Source: Epiperipatus broadwayi
Taxonomy: Eukaryota > Onychophora > Udeonychophora > Euonychophora > Peripatidae
DNA length: 64,000 bases
Direction of reading: 5' to 3'
Assembly: GCA_028023455.1 (NCBI GenBank)
Contig: JAQFVV010000351.1
Span: forward strand, 1-64,000
Both the position numbers and the translations under genes were made by a program. This document shows positions 1 through 10,819 of the stretch, piece after piece. Every line of letters begins with the position of its first letter. Positions within the stretch are counted from its first letter, which is position 1. The notes below the pieces were generated by a model that saw only the letters and a list, made by a program, of their open reading frames with translations, was not told the DNA's origin and made no database searches.

Positions 1-1129
1 AATAAATGTACATTGTCTCATGTGGAACAATTATATATGATGGCCTTTTATGTCATTTACCATTTATGTAAAATTACGAATATTGTTAATAAATTACTAT
101 TTTCATATTTATTGAGTCATAAATAAATGTTCATTTTATAATATAATTTATCTGTGCTATTGCTACCAGTCACACATAGGGGCAGAAATCCAACATAGTA
201 AATAGACCATAAATATTAGAGCACATGTTGTCCTGATGATGATGTATAAAAGGTTTACAGGAACATGTTTGTCCTTGGGTATTTTGTGATGTATAAGATA
301 TACGAAAATCCAATTTTCCTTCTGTATCACTGCTACTTTGCTTTGTCGATGTTGGTCTATAAACTAGAATCTATTACTGCTAATGATATTTACGACATTA
401 ATATCTAAATTAATAATAAATTGAGTAGCCAGTATAACAATTGAAACTTTTTCACAAAAAACAAACTATAACAGATGTACTATTTATCCCTTTAAGAGTT
501 TCATTGTTTTTGATTTGATTTGGTATTTAAAATAATGAAGAACCAACTTAAAATTCATATGTTTACCTTTCATTGGTAAAGCATCCACTCGCATAAACAT
601 TCCTGTACCTTTAAACCTGACTACATGATGAGCTACCATTTATGATGTAAGTGAGCTGATTATAATTATCATTATCTAGTTTAATGGCTCTATATTCACT
701 ATGTAATGATTAGTGGTTTCATAGATTATACTATTTTGTCTATGGTCTGTCATTGGGTCTCAAATAAATAAAATTGTAAATTAAGGTCTTAATTTGGTTT
801 TAAAAACAATCATTGAAACAATATTTATAAATCATAAAATTAAGATTTGAGAATGCCATTTTGAGATTCAGAATTAAGTGAGAACTATAATTAATTAAAA
901 ATAATACAATTTATTTAGGTAACTTGATGTACCTTCAAGTAATGTTGCAATTAACCTTTATGATGAACCCTTACTCATGACTGGATTGTATGGTAATAGC
1001 TTTGTATTAAATCATTAATTTAAACGGTCTCAATCTGGGGTAAGGGCTTCATGGTTACAATGCACTAAACACACACACACACACAATATATAGTAGAGAG
1101 AGAGAATTATAGATCGGGTATGCCCTTGT
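1..1129. other. AT-rich non-coding DNA, no gene seen
   Basis: No open frame with recognisable homology is visible on either strand. The only local structure is a short (CA)n microsatellite near 1068-1086 followed by a (GA)n stretch near 1094-1105. Confidence 0.6.
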
Positions 1130-1420
1130 ATATACATATATTGCAATTATACCTTTGCTCTTGAGGCTTTGGCAATTTTATATTGCTAAAACTATTAATA
1201 TATGGTATATCTGAACTTAGTTCAGTCCCATATAGCAATTTAAGTTAGATAGCTGGATTTGAAGATATCTGAAAATTTCAGATTTTCTACTTAATAGTTA
1301 ACTATGAGGTAAATGCTGGGCTTAACCTGATATCATATCTTAGCATCTCACTGATGACAGCCAGAGCTAGAAATCAGTCTTAGGGATATTCAGTAAAACT
1401 TGTTAAGAGTTATTAGCATG
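1130..1420 (+). mobile_element. PLE-type terminal fragment with hammerhead
   Basis: This segment shares an ordered series of words with 46310-46640 (for example tggatttgaagatat and ttcagtcccatata), so it belongs to a dispersed repeat family. An HHR core lies at its downstream end. In animals such modules are characteristic of the terminal repeats of Penelope-like elements. No protein remnant is attached here, so this is a solo terminal fragment. Boundaries are approximate. Confidence 0.5.
1345..1385 (+). ncRNA. Type I hammerhead ribozyme motif (family C)
   Basis: All conserved core bases are present: CTGATGA at 1351-1357 and GAAA at 1370-1373. Helix II is AGC/GCT (1359-1361 with 1366-1368) around a CAGA loop. 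Helix III is minimal (A1373-T1378 plus a T-G wobble), and cleavage is predicted after C1379 in the triplet GTC. Helix I pairs 1346-1350 with 1380-1384 with one mismatch. It probably folds weakly. Core conservation makes chance unlikely, but activity is an inference. Confidence 0.55.
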
Positions 1421-1424
1421 CTCA

Positions 1425-1497
1425 TTATGGATTAAACTTGGAGAGACCTTCATCCTGCAGTGGATTGATAATGGTTGATAATGATGATGATGATATA
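1425..1497 (+). mobile_element. 3' end of a non-LTR retrotransposon
   Basis: The block containing aacttggagagaccttca and tggattgataatggttga ends in a (TGA)n-like tail. The same block occurs inverted at about 48950-49010, directly downstream of a recognisable non-LTR C-terminus, and in decayed form at about 59850-59910. This copy is therefore a severely 5'-truncated insertion of that family. Confidence 0.7.
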
Positions 1498-2029
1498 TGC
1501 ACAAGCATCGGTAATGAGTTAATTTAAAAAATAAAATTTGATGTTAATCCTGATATGAAGGTAACCATTTTTTTCATATGCCCAGTACTTTGATATTCAA
1601 TTAAAGTACGCCACATGTAAAAAGAATGATTGATTACTATCTTATCAGAATTATAGTTTGACACTGCGCTAGTAAATTTTTTTAATATTATTTGATGTCA
1701 ATTAATTATTATTAAATAACGTTTCAAGTATTTATACACTAATGATGTGATAGTATTTGAAATCAATTTTGTCATTTGGGTAGTGAGTTTAAAATATTTA
1801 TCCAATTCAAGCATTCAGAAATGGGAGAGCTTAAAATGTTATCTATATGATGTTAAATCAGTTTATAGCTTTCTTTTGGTGAATGTATTAATAAAATGAG
1901 AAGTTTAAATTATTATCGTATGCATTTAATTATATTTTATTAGTCATTCTTGTATTCATAGCAACTATAATCATAGTACCATTTTTGGTATTTTTATCAC
2001 GATTTTTTCTTTCTTTGTTTTTTTTTTTT

Positions 2030-2174
2030 TTTTGTAATAAATTTTCAAACAATTGGAATTCGAACTCAGACTTTCACACGACCCACTAATCTTAGTGCCA
2101 TCTCATATTGCTGATCCACCTGATCACACACATGTTGAAAATATAAATAATCACCAATAACACGTATTTGATGC
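2030..2174 (-). mobile_element. HHR/tRNA-like short element, left half split by LTR insertion
   Basis: Read on the minus strand this half carries the downstream part of an HHR, a conserved spacer (word caacatgtgtgtgatca) and a B-box-like block (gagttcgaattcc, about 2057-2070). The other half resumes at 7088 after the LTR retrotransposon. In the broken HHR the GAAA block reads CAAA. The family recurs at 7.1, 18.1-18.5, 23.1 and 43.4 kb. Confidence 0.7.
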
Positions 2175-2545
2175 TGTAACGTTTATTTATACGTTGCAAA
2201 TATATTGGCATTTGGTAAAAGCTAGAAAATAAAAGTAAATTTAGATTTTTTTTTGACTAATTTTTTTTAAAAAAAATAATGTACAATGAAAGTTAAATTA
2301 TTCTTTCGTTTTTTTTTTATGTAATTAGAAATAAAAGTTAGAATTGGAGAGAACAAAAGACACAAATTACCAATCTAGATAAGAGAAAGTAAAAAATATT
2401 TCAACTAATTAAAGATGGCAGAATTATGCTGAAAAAAATAGAGACTTTGTAACATAAATTTTATAAAGAATATATAAGATTATCAATGGATATTTTGACA
2501 AACAAAAGGTATGTGCAGAAGTCGGAAAACTGGGCCTCTAGAGAG

Positions 2546-2553
2546 TATAAAAG
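2546..2553 (+). promoter_or_regulatory. TATA box of the 5' LTR
   Basis: TATAAAAG is followed by a purine-rich stretch and occurs at the equivalent place in the 3' LTR (6068-6075). It is the best candidate for the retrotransposon's RNA polymerase II promoter. Confidence 0.6.
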
Positions 2554-2821
2554 GCAGAGATCAGTTTGAAGGACATCTTGTTCGTTGGTTTCTCTAGTTG
2601 GTCTTGGATAACAATAATATATCCAAGATCACTCTACGCTGAAGTAATTCGGCATGTCGGAGTGAACCGGAGCTTCTGAAGACATCATGCCTGAAGATGT
2701 ATACCAGAAAAGCTTTCGTGACCGACTAGGAGAATGGACCACAAGATCAAATAATAACCAAAAGGCCGAGCTCATTCTACCCAAAAAACTATGCATAGTT
2801 ATCTACTACTGAATTCACAAA

Positions 2822-2835
2822 ACTTACCGGTAAGT
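2822..2835 (+). promoter_or_regulatory. Palindrome with splice-donor consensus (5' LTR)
   Basis: The palindrome ACTTACCGGTAAGT contains G|GTAAGT, a near-ideal 5' splice site. It is kept exactly in the 3' LTR at 6381-6394 although the surrounding sequence has diverged. It may be a splice donor in the leader RNA, a protein-binding palindrome, or both. Confidence 0.45.
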
Positions 2836-3402
2836 TATACTTCATTACTCCTGATTGTGACCAAATTAAACGTCTTCAAACAATTTCTAAAAGTATGTTT
2901 AAACAATCCCGATAGAGACATTAATTTTCTTGTACAAGAGACATTCAATTTTTTTAAGGAAATTTCTAGAAGAAATTTAGATATGAACAGTAATTGTAAA
3001 ATTGTTTTTTATTAATTGATTCACGTCTGAGTTGTGTTCTCTCTAAGTAATTTATTTCAAATATTTTTTTAGTCTATTAGAATAAAATTATTTCCAATAC
3101 CAATTTTCATTTGTGCGTTATTAATAATAGTTATTATTTTTTATTATTAAATCTATTAGTAGTTTAATAAGATTTAAAAATGAAAGTTACCTTTGCCAAT
3201 ATGTTTGAATAAGCCCAGGAATAATCTTAAAAAATTAATTCTCGTAACGGTATGATGTAATACCGATTAGTTTAAAAGTTTTTTTTTTTTATTTGTGAGA
3301 TGTTATATGACGATTTCAGCGAATTCTTAGGAATTCTGGCACCCAGATTAAATAAATTAAAAGCTGATTTTGTCGATAGCACAATTCTCAACAATTAATA
3401 GG

Positions 3403-3483
3403 CCGAGTTGATCAGGAAATATAGCTATGTTTTTAGAATAGAAATATAACTTTCTTCTTTTTTGACATAGCTTGATCAACTCA
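3403..3483 (+). promoter_or_regulatory. Conserved stem-loop with possible 3' splice site (5' LTR)
   Basis: GAGTTGATCA pairs with TGATCAACTC around a loop holding a pyrimidine run followed by catag. The 3' LTR has the same structure at about 6953-7030, where the loop ends in a stronger acceptor-like sequence (ttttcttttgatacag). Together with the upstream donor this could define an intron of about 640 nt inside the LTR. Confidence 0.4.
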
Positions 3484-3994
3484 CGCGCAGTTTATATTAG
3501 CATGTAGAGGCCTAGCAAAATGGAAAATGTTACAATGGCTTGCCCAACTCGAGGCTTACGAAAAGAAAAAAAAACCACGACCTGAGAAAATTTAAAAACG
3601 GCATAAAATTGAGAATTTAATGTCCGTAGCCAGAAAATAAATATGACCACAAATAGTGTGCAAGTCTAAAAAGTTATTGCATACGATTACAAAAGTTTTT
3701 TTTTTAGAGTAGGATTTTAAATAAGGCTATATTGAAAGAAAATAATAGCTTATAAATTATTAAATAATAAATAAAACCGATCAAAGGTAAGAAATGACAG
3801 TAAAGGTAGAGGGGGACGGGAGATTATAGGGTGATAAAAGAGAGGGGTGTCAGTGAACGAATTTATTAGCAAAGCAAAATAAAATATTGTATTTATATCG
3901 TAACAATTGATAGCGTTAAGATTTTGTTTACTGTAGCAAAAAATAAGCAACACGGCCATATATGAAATTGAGAAGTAATAAAAATATACAAAAT

Positions 3995-5078
3995 ATGGCA
4001 GAAGGCACGGAAGAATTAAAAGAGGGCTTGGAACCCTTAATAAAAAAACTATTATACGAATGCATGACAGAATTCAAAGAAGAGATAAAAAAGAAATGGC
4101 AGAGATGGTCAGAGAATTGAAAGAAGAAATAAGGGTAGAGATTAAAGAAATGAAAGAAGAGTTAATAAAGGTAGTAGATGAGAAAATAGCTAAAGGGTCA
4201 CAGAGCACAAAAGTGATAGAATTGAGATCCGATAAACAAGAAAGCCAAGAGATAAAATTCATAGAAAATAGAGAAAACGTGCCGAGTGCAGTAAACCCCT
4301 TTTTGAAATTAAAAATTTTCTATGGACAAGATGGAGAATCACCGATGGAACACTTAAATAGCCTGCAGGGGTACTTCGTGATAAACCCCATGTCGGAAGA
4401 AGTTAAACTAACGCTGGCAGTTAATCATTTACAAGGGACGGCGCAAGCTTGGTGGGAATCCTTGTTTAAGAAACCGAATAACTTTACGCAGTATGGTCAA
4501 ATATTAATCAAATGCTATTGGAACGAGGACCACCAAGAACGAATTAAGAATAGAGTGGCGCAAGAGAAATGCAGAACAGAAGGGCGTTATGTACCATTTT
4601 TTGGAAACAAGTGGCGCAACTACGAGCGCTGACTGAGTACAAATTAGCAGAAAAGCAGATTATCAAGATTACGCGGAAAAATTTTCCCGATCCAGTAGGG
4701 CATCTGTTGATAAGTACCAGATGTGAGACAGTAGAGAGAATGGCAGAATTGCTTAGTGCTTTCGAGAATGACAACACTGGAGAAGAGACGAGTCCTAAAC
4801 ACTTCGACAAATTACCGAACCAGAAGGGTCGAATACAACTGAACACTATAGTGTTGACTAATAGTGCTGGAAATCAAAGGAAAGATAAAGGGTCCCCAAC
4901 TAAAAATAAAGGGAAGGGAATCCGTGCAAGACCTCCAGCACTAGACGAAAAGTTTAGGAGTGAAAATAAATACAAGAGAAAAGACCTTGACATAAAATGG
5001 AGAGACTGGTGTGAGCAATACAGAGAGGGGGTTCGATCCCTATCACCTCCGCCATCAACCAGTTATAGTGATAGATAA
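3995..5078 (+). pseudogene. gag: Broken Ty3-like gag polyprotein
   Basis: The most plausible start is the ATG at 3995, opening a charged, coiled-coil-like N-terminus. That frame stops soon after an A-run near 4087-4093. Coding sense continues in the 4060-4632 frame, which holds the gag core (NPFLKLKIFYGQDGES, then a W-containing AQAWWESL motif), and moves to a third frame between about 4569 and 4632 that runs to a stop at 5078. At least two frameshifts therefore separate it from a working protein. The C-terminal part is basic and serine/proline rich, and no CCHC zinc knuckle is visible. Such proteins form the particle that packages the element RNA. The match to Ty3/gypsy gag is by pattern only. 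Confidence 0.75.
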
Positions 5079-5657
5079 CATTGAGAGATAAAGTGGACTG
5101 GGTGACACCCTGCAGATCCCAGATATGCCTCAGAAAAAACGAAAAAAAATAATGATATGGAAACGTACAACTAGAATATTAAAATATATAGATATTAATT
5201 TATAGAAAGAGAAACACGATCGTGGCGGGTGTAAACGTAAGTCACAAGTATTTGACCGGGTAGGCGGTTACTGAAGAGGGGAAAAAGCATAACCCCAAGT
5301 CCTAGTACGCAGTATGTAACATAATACCGTCTTTAAATGCTCATCAGTCTATTTCTAGCAGAGATCCCAATATTGGGGAGGACGGACCAGGTTGCCACGA
5401 GCCTGTAAGACTCAAAACGATGAGCAACGCTCGTTTGTGCTTATAACTTGGGATCCTTAGTGTTACTATTACGATTAAGTGGAGAGGATGCAGATGAATG
5501 TGGAAATATTCCCGCCGAACGTCGCTTGTTGAATGAGTCTACACAATATATCAGCGCGCTAATAAAACAAAACACACGAATATGGGCATAAACAATTATT
5601 AAGAATAAAATTAGTTTAAACCTATATTTTATTCTCATTCCCCTGCCCCGGTGGTAT
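5079..5657 (+). other. Internal region lacking pol
   Basis: This stretch between gag and the 3' LTR contains no recognisable pol domain. It is less AT-rich than its surroundings and has several small inverted repeats, for example gagcaacgctc near 5420. The missing pol makes the element non-autonomous. Confidence 0.6.
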
Positions 5658-7087
5658 TGTATCATTTATTTATATATAAAGTACAAATTACTTTTTAATA
5701 TTAGGTATTATAAAAAAAAGAAAGGAGAGCGAACACGATCTTTATTTTTTTTTGTAACATAATGTTTTAAAAAAAAAAAACATACAGTGAAAGTTTAATT
5801 TTTCTTTTTTTTTTAGAAATAAGTTAACTAAAATAAATTCAATGTTGGAAAGTGCATATTGAATCATTGATTCAAATAGTGAAAGGAAATTTCAAAAGGT
5901 GAAAGATTGCTATCAGAAACAACTTTCTGATAGTAATTAAAAATGGCAGAAATTCTTAACGGAAAAACAGACTTTGTAATAAGAAAAGGAGAATAATGTA
6001 GAAGTTTATAAAGTATAACAAAGAAAAAAAAAGAACGTGCGCAGAGCTTCTAAAAAGAATCTAGGAGTATAAAAGGAGCCGACAGATTTGAAAAGGGGTC
6101 TTTTTTCTCTTATTGTTCCAATAGTGCTGAGCAATTTGAAGTGCCTCATATTTTTTTAATAAAATGTGTCCACTTAGATACGAACTGAAATCGCTCGCCA
6201 TGAGTGAGTAGAACTCTATTGTTTGCCGACACTTTCTCTCGAAAAAAGTCACCTAGATCGTCATCTGGCTACCTAAATTAGATCGGAGATTCGGAAATAA
6301 AACTAAAAGAAAAACAACTACTGCGGACTACCCACTAACTGAATTGTACGTCAGGAAGATCGATGACCTACTTAATGTCAACTTACCGGTAAGTAAATGG
6401 CCATAATTTTTTTACATAAAGCTTTATGAATAGTGAGTTGAATGGAAATGTTATCCCATAAATTTTTCTTGGATCAGAAGATTTGCGAACTGAGAAATGA
6501 ACCAAACTGTTACTACGGAAAATAAGACTAAATAATTATTACTCCAATATTTGAATCAAATTATTGAATTCATATGCACAATCTTTTCCAACATTATAAT
6601 TTTGTCTTAATCATAAATATTGAATGCTTGATGAGTTAGAATAAATCTTTATTATTAACTTCACTTTCATTGTACGTGTATAAAATTAATGCTATTCTAT
6701 TTAAGTTTTACCTTTAGTTATTTAACTTAGATCGGTATACAAATTATTATTTTTTGAGATTTAATTTCCGTAATTAAGAAAAAATGGGGATATCTTCTTC
6801 TTAATGAGAATGTTAACTCAGATCGTATAATTATTACCTTACAGGCTACAATATGTTTGACGCAGTCTCAGTGGGTCTAACGACTCTGGCGCCCTCAAGT
6901 AGAATTTAAAAACTGGTTCTGCTCACGATTGTACTTGGTAATATTTTAGGCCGAAGTTGATCAGAAAAAATAGCTGTGTTGAGAATAGAAATACAACTTT
7001 CTTTTTTCTTTTGATACAGCTTGATCAACTCACACTCAAATATAAATTTGAGGCGTATAGTGGCCTAGTAATACGAAAAACGTTACA
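5658..7087 (+). repeat. 3' LTR of the gag-only retrotransposon
   Basis: About 1.43 kb, starting TGTATCATTTATTTATA and ending CGTTACA. It shares with the 5' LTR the TATAAAAG box (6068-6075), the ACTTACCGGTAAGT palindrome (6381-6394) and the TGATCAAC stem-loop near its end. Confidence 0.75.
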
Positions 7088-7290
7088 ATGCTAAACCAGC
7101 AATCATCAGTTGGTCTAGATTACTATCCTCACATATATATACAATCAGTGCTGATGATTGCTGGTTTAGCATGAAATACGGATATTGGTGATTATTTATA
7201 TTTTCAACATGTGTGTGATCAGGGGGTCAGCAATATGAGATGGCACTGAGATTAGTGGGTCGTGTGAAAGTCTGAGTTCGAATCCCGCAT
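7088..7290. mobile_element. HHR/tRNA-like short element, inverted pair (right part)
   Basis: The first part (7088-about 7135) completes, on the minus strand, the copy interrupted at 2174, including the CTGATGA block (complement at 7103-7109). The second part is a head-to-head plus-strand copy: CTGATGA at 7151-7157, helix II TGCT/AGCA, GAAA at 7173-7176, the caacatgtgtgtgatca spacer and a B-box-like gagttcgaatccc near 7272-7284. The plus copy keeps the HHR core but its upstream helix I strand is not the family one, so it probably does not cleave by itself. Confidence 0.7.
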
Positions 7291-8160
7291 ATATTACATA
7301 TATAAATGCAGATTTAAGCCTGTACAATGTATTACAAATAATTGGAAGGAAAATCCTGTTTTAAGACATTCAAAATTAAATCTTTTACTTATAGAATTAA
7401 AACATGTTTGTATCATTTAGAATTTTTAATTTTAAAATATTAAAATATATTTTTGGTATATATTAAAGTAATAAATTGAAAATTGAAATTTTGCTCTTAA
7501 AATACAATCAACAAAGAGAAATAGAGAGGGGGCGGGGAGAGAGGGAAAGAGAGAGAGACATACACACACACACACAAATTATCAGATCTCATGAATTTCC
7601 AATCTCAATGACTCTTCGTCCATTCATAAATCACCCGGCACTTGTTTTTTTCTAATTTCTTCAATGTATTACTAAACTGAAAGTTTTCTTGAATATTTTT
7701 TTTGACTAAACTCTCTGATGGTTGCACCATTCCTATTTAAAGATATTTTTGAAACTCCATAATTCATTAAAACTTTTCAATACAAACTTCTGTGATTAAA
7801 ACTTTAACTCTTTATTTTAATGATTAACTCTTTTCCATTTTTGATCAATAGCATCTTTCAGAAAAATTTAGAAATTGCTTTAATTGCATCAAATTCAAAT
7901 TTCACTTGTATTCTCTTCTAATAAAATATTTTACCTTTTTTTTTGTAAATTAGTTAAGTCGTGTGTTTTATATTTTGATTTTTTAATTAAAAAAATATTA
8001 GAGGAAAATATAATCAAATTGTAACATTATCAAAGTATTTTAACCCTGTCTCCACCTCTTTGATGGATAGTCTTTTATCATCCAATTTGAGACCATTTGC
8101 AAGTTTAACCTATTCATTCACTTACAGTGAATGTTAAACCATGAAGCATCACATGATCAC
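7291..8160. other. AT-rich non-coding DNA
   Basis: No supported gene or known repeat. There is a purine-rich tract (gagagggaaagagagag region) near 7525-7560 followed by a short (CA)n. Confidence 0.5.
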
Positions 8161-8164
8161 CATC

Positions 8165-8345
8165 TCTTATGCTAGCACATACTTCTTTATAAACAAGGCA
8201 ACTCTCCATACAGTAGCGCCACCCTGTGCCAACCAGAGTAATCAATGGATGCCAGAAGGCTTGTGCACAAAATCCCTATCTAATGCCAAACTAATCTGAG
8301 GATATTGGATGAGTAGGCATTAGATAGGGATTTTATGCATGAAAT
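8165..8345. mobile_element. Fold-back HHR family copy with deleted core
   Basis: This is a degraded relative of 9900-10145. It shares cacatgatcaccat, gatgccagaaggcttgtg and the paired block atccctatctaatgcc / ggcattagatagggat. The apex that carries CTGACGA in the better copy is missing, leaving only ccaaactaatctgagg. It can fold as a hairpin but cannot form the ribozyme. Confidence 0.6.
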
Positions 8346-9894
8346 TTAAGTTGGGTATAGACATTGCATAGATTCATTAGCGGTTAATTATGTTGTGGTT
8401 TTCAAATTCGACTAGAATATATAGGTCAGCGATGTCAATGCGGTATCTTATGATGAATACCATTGAGTTTCTTGTATTCCCTCTGCAATTGACGTTATCG
8501 ATGACTTTGTATTTTGATCGGTTATGTTTATTTTGGAATGTTTTTAACCATGGAATCTGTGCAGCCGATCTATACTCAACATTATAAAATAAATTGTATA
8601 AAATTCATCTGTGCGAACATATCTCAATGTTAAATTTAAGTCAGGCGTGAATGGCTATATAGTTTATATTAAGGGAGGGTAATCTTAGGTTATTCGTTTC
8701 GTAGTTGAATTAGCTCAATGGATTGGATATATTTGTGTAATTAGTAGATGTAGTATGAGATCCGCTACAGGCAGGATTGCATATATACGCCACACACCTT
8801 TTGTTTGCCTATGGATGGGTTTGTAAGTCGGCAAAGGACCGCTATCCATTCCTGTGGAGTTTTTTGTTTGTTGTTCTACTCGCCAACAGATGTAGCATTC
8901 CTGTTGGTGGAGAGAGAATGTCTTCTCTAATTCTACTTACTGTTCAGATGTACATTCCTGACAGTATAGTATTTTGGGTTGTCGTATTTTCATGCTATAT
9001 TGAATACATAAATGTATCAGATGGATTGACACCAGTTTGACTGCGAACTTTTGCCTAAGGTTAAATCAGGGAAGAATATTTTCTTTTCAAATGCAGATCT
9101 ATGTAGTTTATTCATACTCGACTTTCTAAATAAATATTAAACCCATTATTGCAATCTATTTAAAATTAAAAAGTTAATATAAAAATCTAAATGTTAAATC
9201 TATTCCTCAAAATTTTAAAATGTTTCAAAATTTATATGTGTGTAAATAAATATTTTTATGTGTTAATTTCTGGTAGTGGCTTTTATTTTTTTATATTTAA
9301 AATATAAAGTTATATTTTATTATCTCTGCTTCTCCCTGAGCTAGTGACAATGGGCTAATGACCAAAATATAAAATAAAGTGGAATCTTAACAGCATGTAT
9401 CTGCCTACTTTATAAATTTTTCTAGGTTCAAATGCCTAGATGGCGCCCTGGCAGTTGCAGATGCCATAGATTGCTGTCTCCACCTTCTTTTGGATCATTA
9501 TAATAGATAGTAATCAATATTTCTCACTATTGTCAAGGCAACCTCTCTCCTTTTAATAATAAGAGTGGAAGTCCAGTCTTACTAATGCATTTTTTGCTTT
9601 TTGACGTTTAACTTCACAATATTTAAAGTGTCACTTGTTCAAAAGCAAAATGTGTAGTGTGATTGAATAAACATTCAATACAGTATTGCATAATTTATAC
9701 ATATGCATTTCAGAACCCACACATCGAATTTTGTGATTATCAATTCATTTATTAGATGCTTGCATTATCTCTTCAAGGGTTATACCATGTGTGAAATAAA
9801 TAAAAGTCATAAATTATTTATAATTTCAAATTTTTTTCACCATTAGTAAATATATCACATGACCACCACTTCTTATGCTTGTGTATAACTGTTT
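8346..9894. other. AT-rich DNA with one tRNA-like A box
   Basis: Near 8706-8722 there is an A-box-like word (ttagctcaatgg), but no matching B box or acceptor stem, so I do not call a tRNA gene. Short open frames around 8390-9040 have no recognisable similarity. No other feature was seen. Confidence 0.4.
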
Positions 9895-9899
9895 TAAAA

Positions 9900-10145
9900 C
9901 AGGCAAAACTCACTATACATATTGTCACACACAGCAAGCTAGAGTAATCAATAGATGCCAGAAGGCTTGTGCATAAAATCCCCGTCTAGTGCCTACTCAG
10001 CACTGACGAGGCCACAAGCCAGAAACTAGTCTGCGGATATTGGATGAGTAGGCACTAGATGGGGATTTTATGCACAAGCCGTCTGGCATCCATTGATTAC
10101 TCTAGATTGCTGTGTGTGGCAATATGTATAGTCAGTTTTGCTCAT
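9900..10145. mobile_element. Fold-back element with a hammerhead at its apex
   Basis: Two arms of roughly 100 bp (about 9903-9999 and 10045-10140) are near-perfect inverted copies, running from gcaaaactcactatacata through gagtaatcaatagatgcc to tgcctactca. The loop between them holds an HHR. The whole unit would form one long hairpin in which the arms extend ribozyme helix I. Related copies lie at 8165-8345, 12500-12680 (minus) and about 48380-48450. Confidence 0.75.
9990..10054 (+). ncRNA. Type I hammerhead ribozyme motif (fold-back family)
   Basis: CTGACGA is at 10003-10009. Helix II is GGC/GCC (10010-10012 with 10018-10020) with a CACAA loop. GAAA is at 10022-10025. Helix III is the palindrome ACTAGT (10025-10030), and the predicted cleavage is after C10031. 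Helix I pairs GCA/TGC next to the core, then after an internal loop TGCCTACTCA with TGAGTAGGCA. One unpaired A (10021) between helix II and GAAA departs from the consensus and may reduce activity. Confidence 0.7.
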
Positions 10146-10713
10146 TAATAAATATGTAAGAGTTAATACACTACGCATATAGTGAAATTAAATTCTTAGT
10201 TGGAATAATTAGTTCTCACGGCTAAGTGCTTTCCTTTATGTAATGAATAAAGGCAAAAGAGTAGTTCAGTAAATTAATAAATTATTTTAAATCCATGAAG
10301 ATTATTATCATGGCAAAATATAGATAGAAATAAATAAATTACATCTACAAAAATCAATGCAAATGTTATTATTAGTCTTATTTATAAATATTGCATTACA
10401 ACAATACATTGTCATTACAAGTGATAATTTGTTTTTTGTACTATTCTTTGCTGGAATTCATCTCATTCTCTCAGTCAGACCATTAAACTCATTAAGATGT
10501 ATAGTTTAGTAATGGAGATAAATGCTCTTTTCTCATGTATGCATATTGTTTCATTTGATCAATTTGCTATTATCTACATCACTAATAGTTTATACCGTGT
10601 CTTTTTTATTTTAATCATTCTATTAGTGCATTCTCTACTAATATCTTAGGTCTTGTAAAAAATTGTGTCCAGGTGGATTCTAGTACTTTATAAGCATAAA
10701 ATAATGATAATAG
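10146..10713. other. AT-rich non-coding DNA
   Basis: No supported gene, RNA or repeat in this stretch. Confidence 0.5.
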
Positions 10714-10804
10714 TTAAGTGTTGGTGGGTTAGTGGTTAGCATAGCTGCCTTTCAAGCAGCTGGCCCGGGTTTGCTTCCTGGTCAATGCTTTGACATATGA
10801 AAAA
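10714..10804 (+). mobile_element. tRNA-derived SINE with 15-bp TSD
   Basis: A 71-nt cloverleaf-like body (10718-10788) resembles tRNA-Glu. The D arm is ggttagtggttagc, the anticodon arm is GCTGC-CTTTCAA-GCAGC, and the T arm has GGCCCGGGTTTGCTTCCTGG. The outer ends (gtgttgg and tcaatgc) pair with wobbles. A short tail (tgacatatga) and an A-run follow. Flanking direct repeats aaataatgataatag (10699-10713 and 10805-10819) show insertion by target-primed reverse transcription. The poly(A) tail and TSD argue against a working tRNA gene. Confidence 0.85.
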
Positions 10805-10819
10805 AAATAATGATAATAG

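Larger units (their letters stand above)
2175..3534 (+). repeat. 5' LTR of the gag-only retrotransposon
   Basis: About 1.36 kb, starting TGTAACG and ending TGTTACA. It shares with the 3' LTR a TATAAAAGG promoter word, a 14-bp palindrome and a terminal stem-loop, but differs in the leader between promoter and palindrome. A possible primer-binding site, TGGCTTGCCCAACTCG, follows at 3536-3551. Confidence 0.8.
2175..7087 (+). mobile_element. LTR retrotransposon, gag-only, 4.9 kb
   Basis: The element begins TGTAAC and ends GTTACA, with an LTR at each end and a 4-bp target-site duplication ATGC (2171-2174 and 7088-7091). It is inserted inside an HHR/tRNA-like element whose halves can be realigned across it. 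Only a broken gag lies between the LTRs; I see no protease, RT, RNase H or integrase. The two LTRs differ clearly in length and sequence, so the insertion is old or recombinant. The Ty3-like gag suggests the Ty3/gypsy group. No clear polypurine tract precedes the 3' LTR. Confidence 0.85.

Noticed and set aside
2692-2740. Hammerhead-like stretch (cctgaagatgtataccag then GAAA and aagctttc) in the 5' LTR
   Set aside because: Helix II is only two pairs, helix I pairs poorly, and the sequence is not conserved in the 3' LTR.
3750-3959. Minus-strand frame of 69 codons before gag
   Set aside because: No homology and no conserved counterpart; lies in the retrotransposon leader.
5405-5445. gatgagcaacgctcgttt resembling a hammerhead core
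   Set aside because: The GAAA block is GTTT and the conserved CU before GA is missing; it is a simple hairpin.
8700-8780. tRNA-like A box near 8710
   Set aside because: No B box at the proper distance and no cloverleaf; too weak to call a tRNA or SINE.
8390-9040. Two open frames of 65 and 87 codons
   Set aside because: Short, overlapping no known domain, and expected by chance in a window of this size.
10718-10788. Functional tRNA-Glu gene
   Set aside because: A tail, A-run and 15-bp target duplication show that it is a SINE insertion; the T-loop also departs from a working tRNA.
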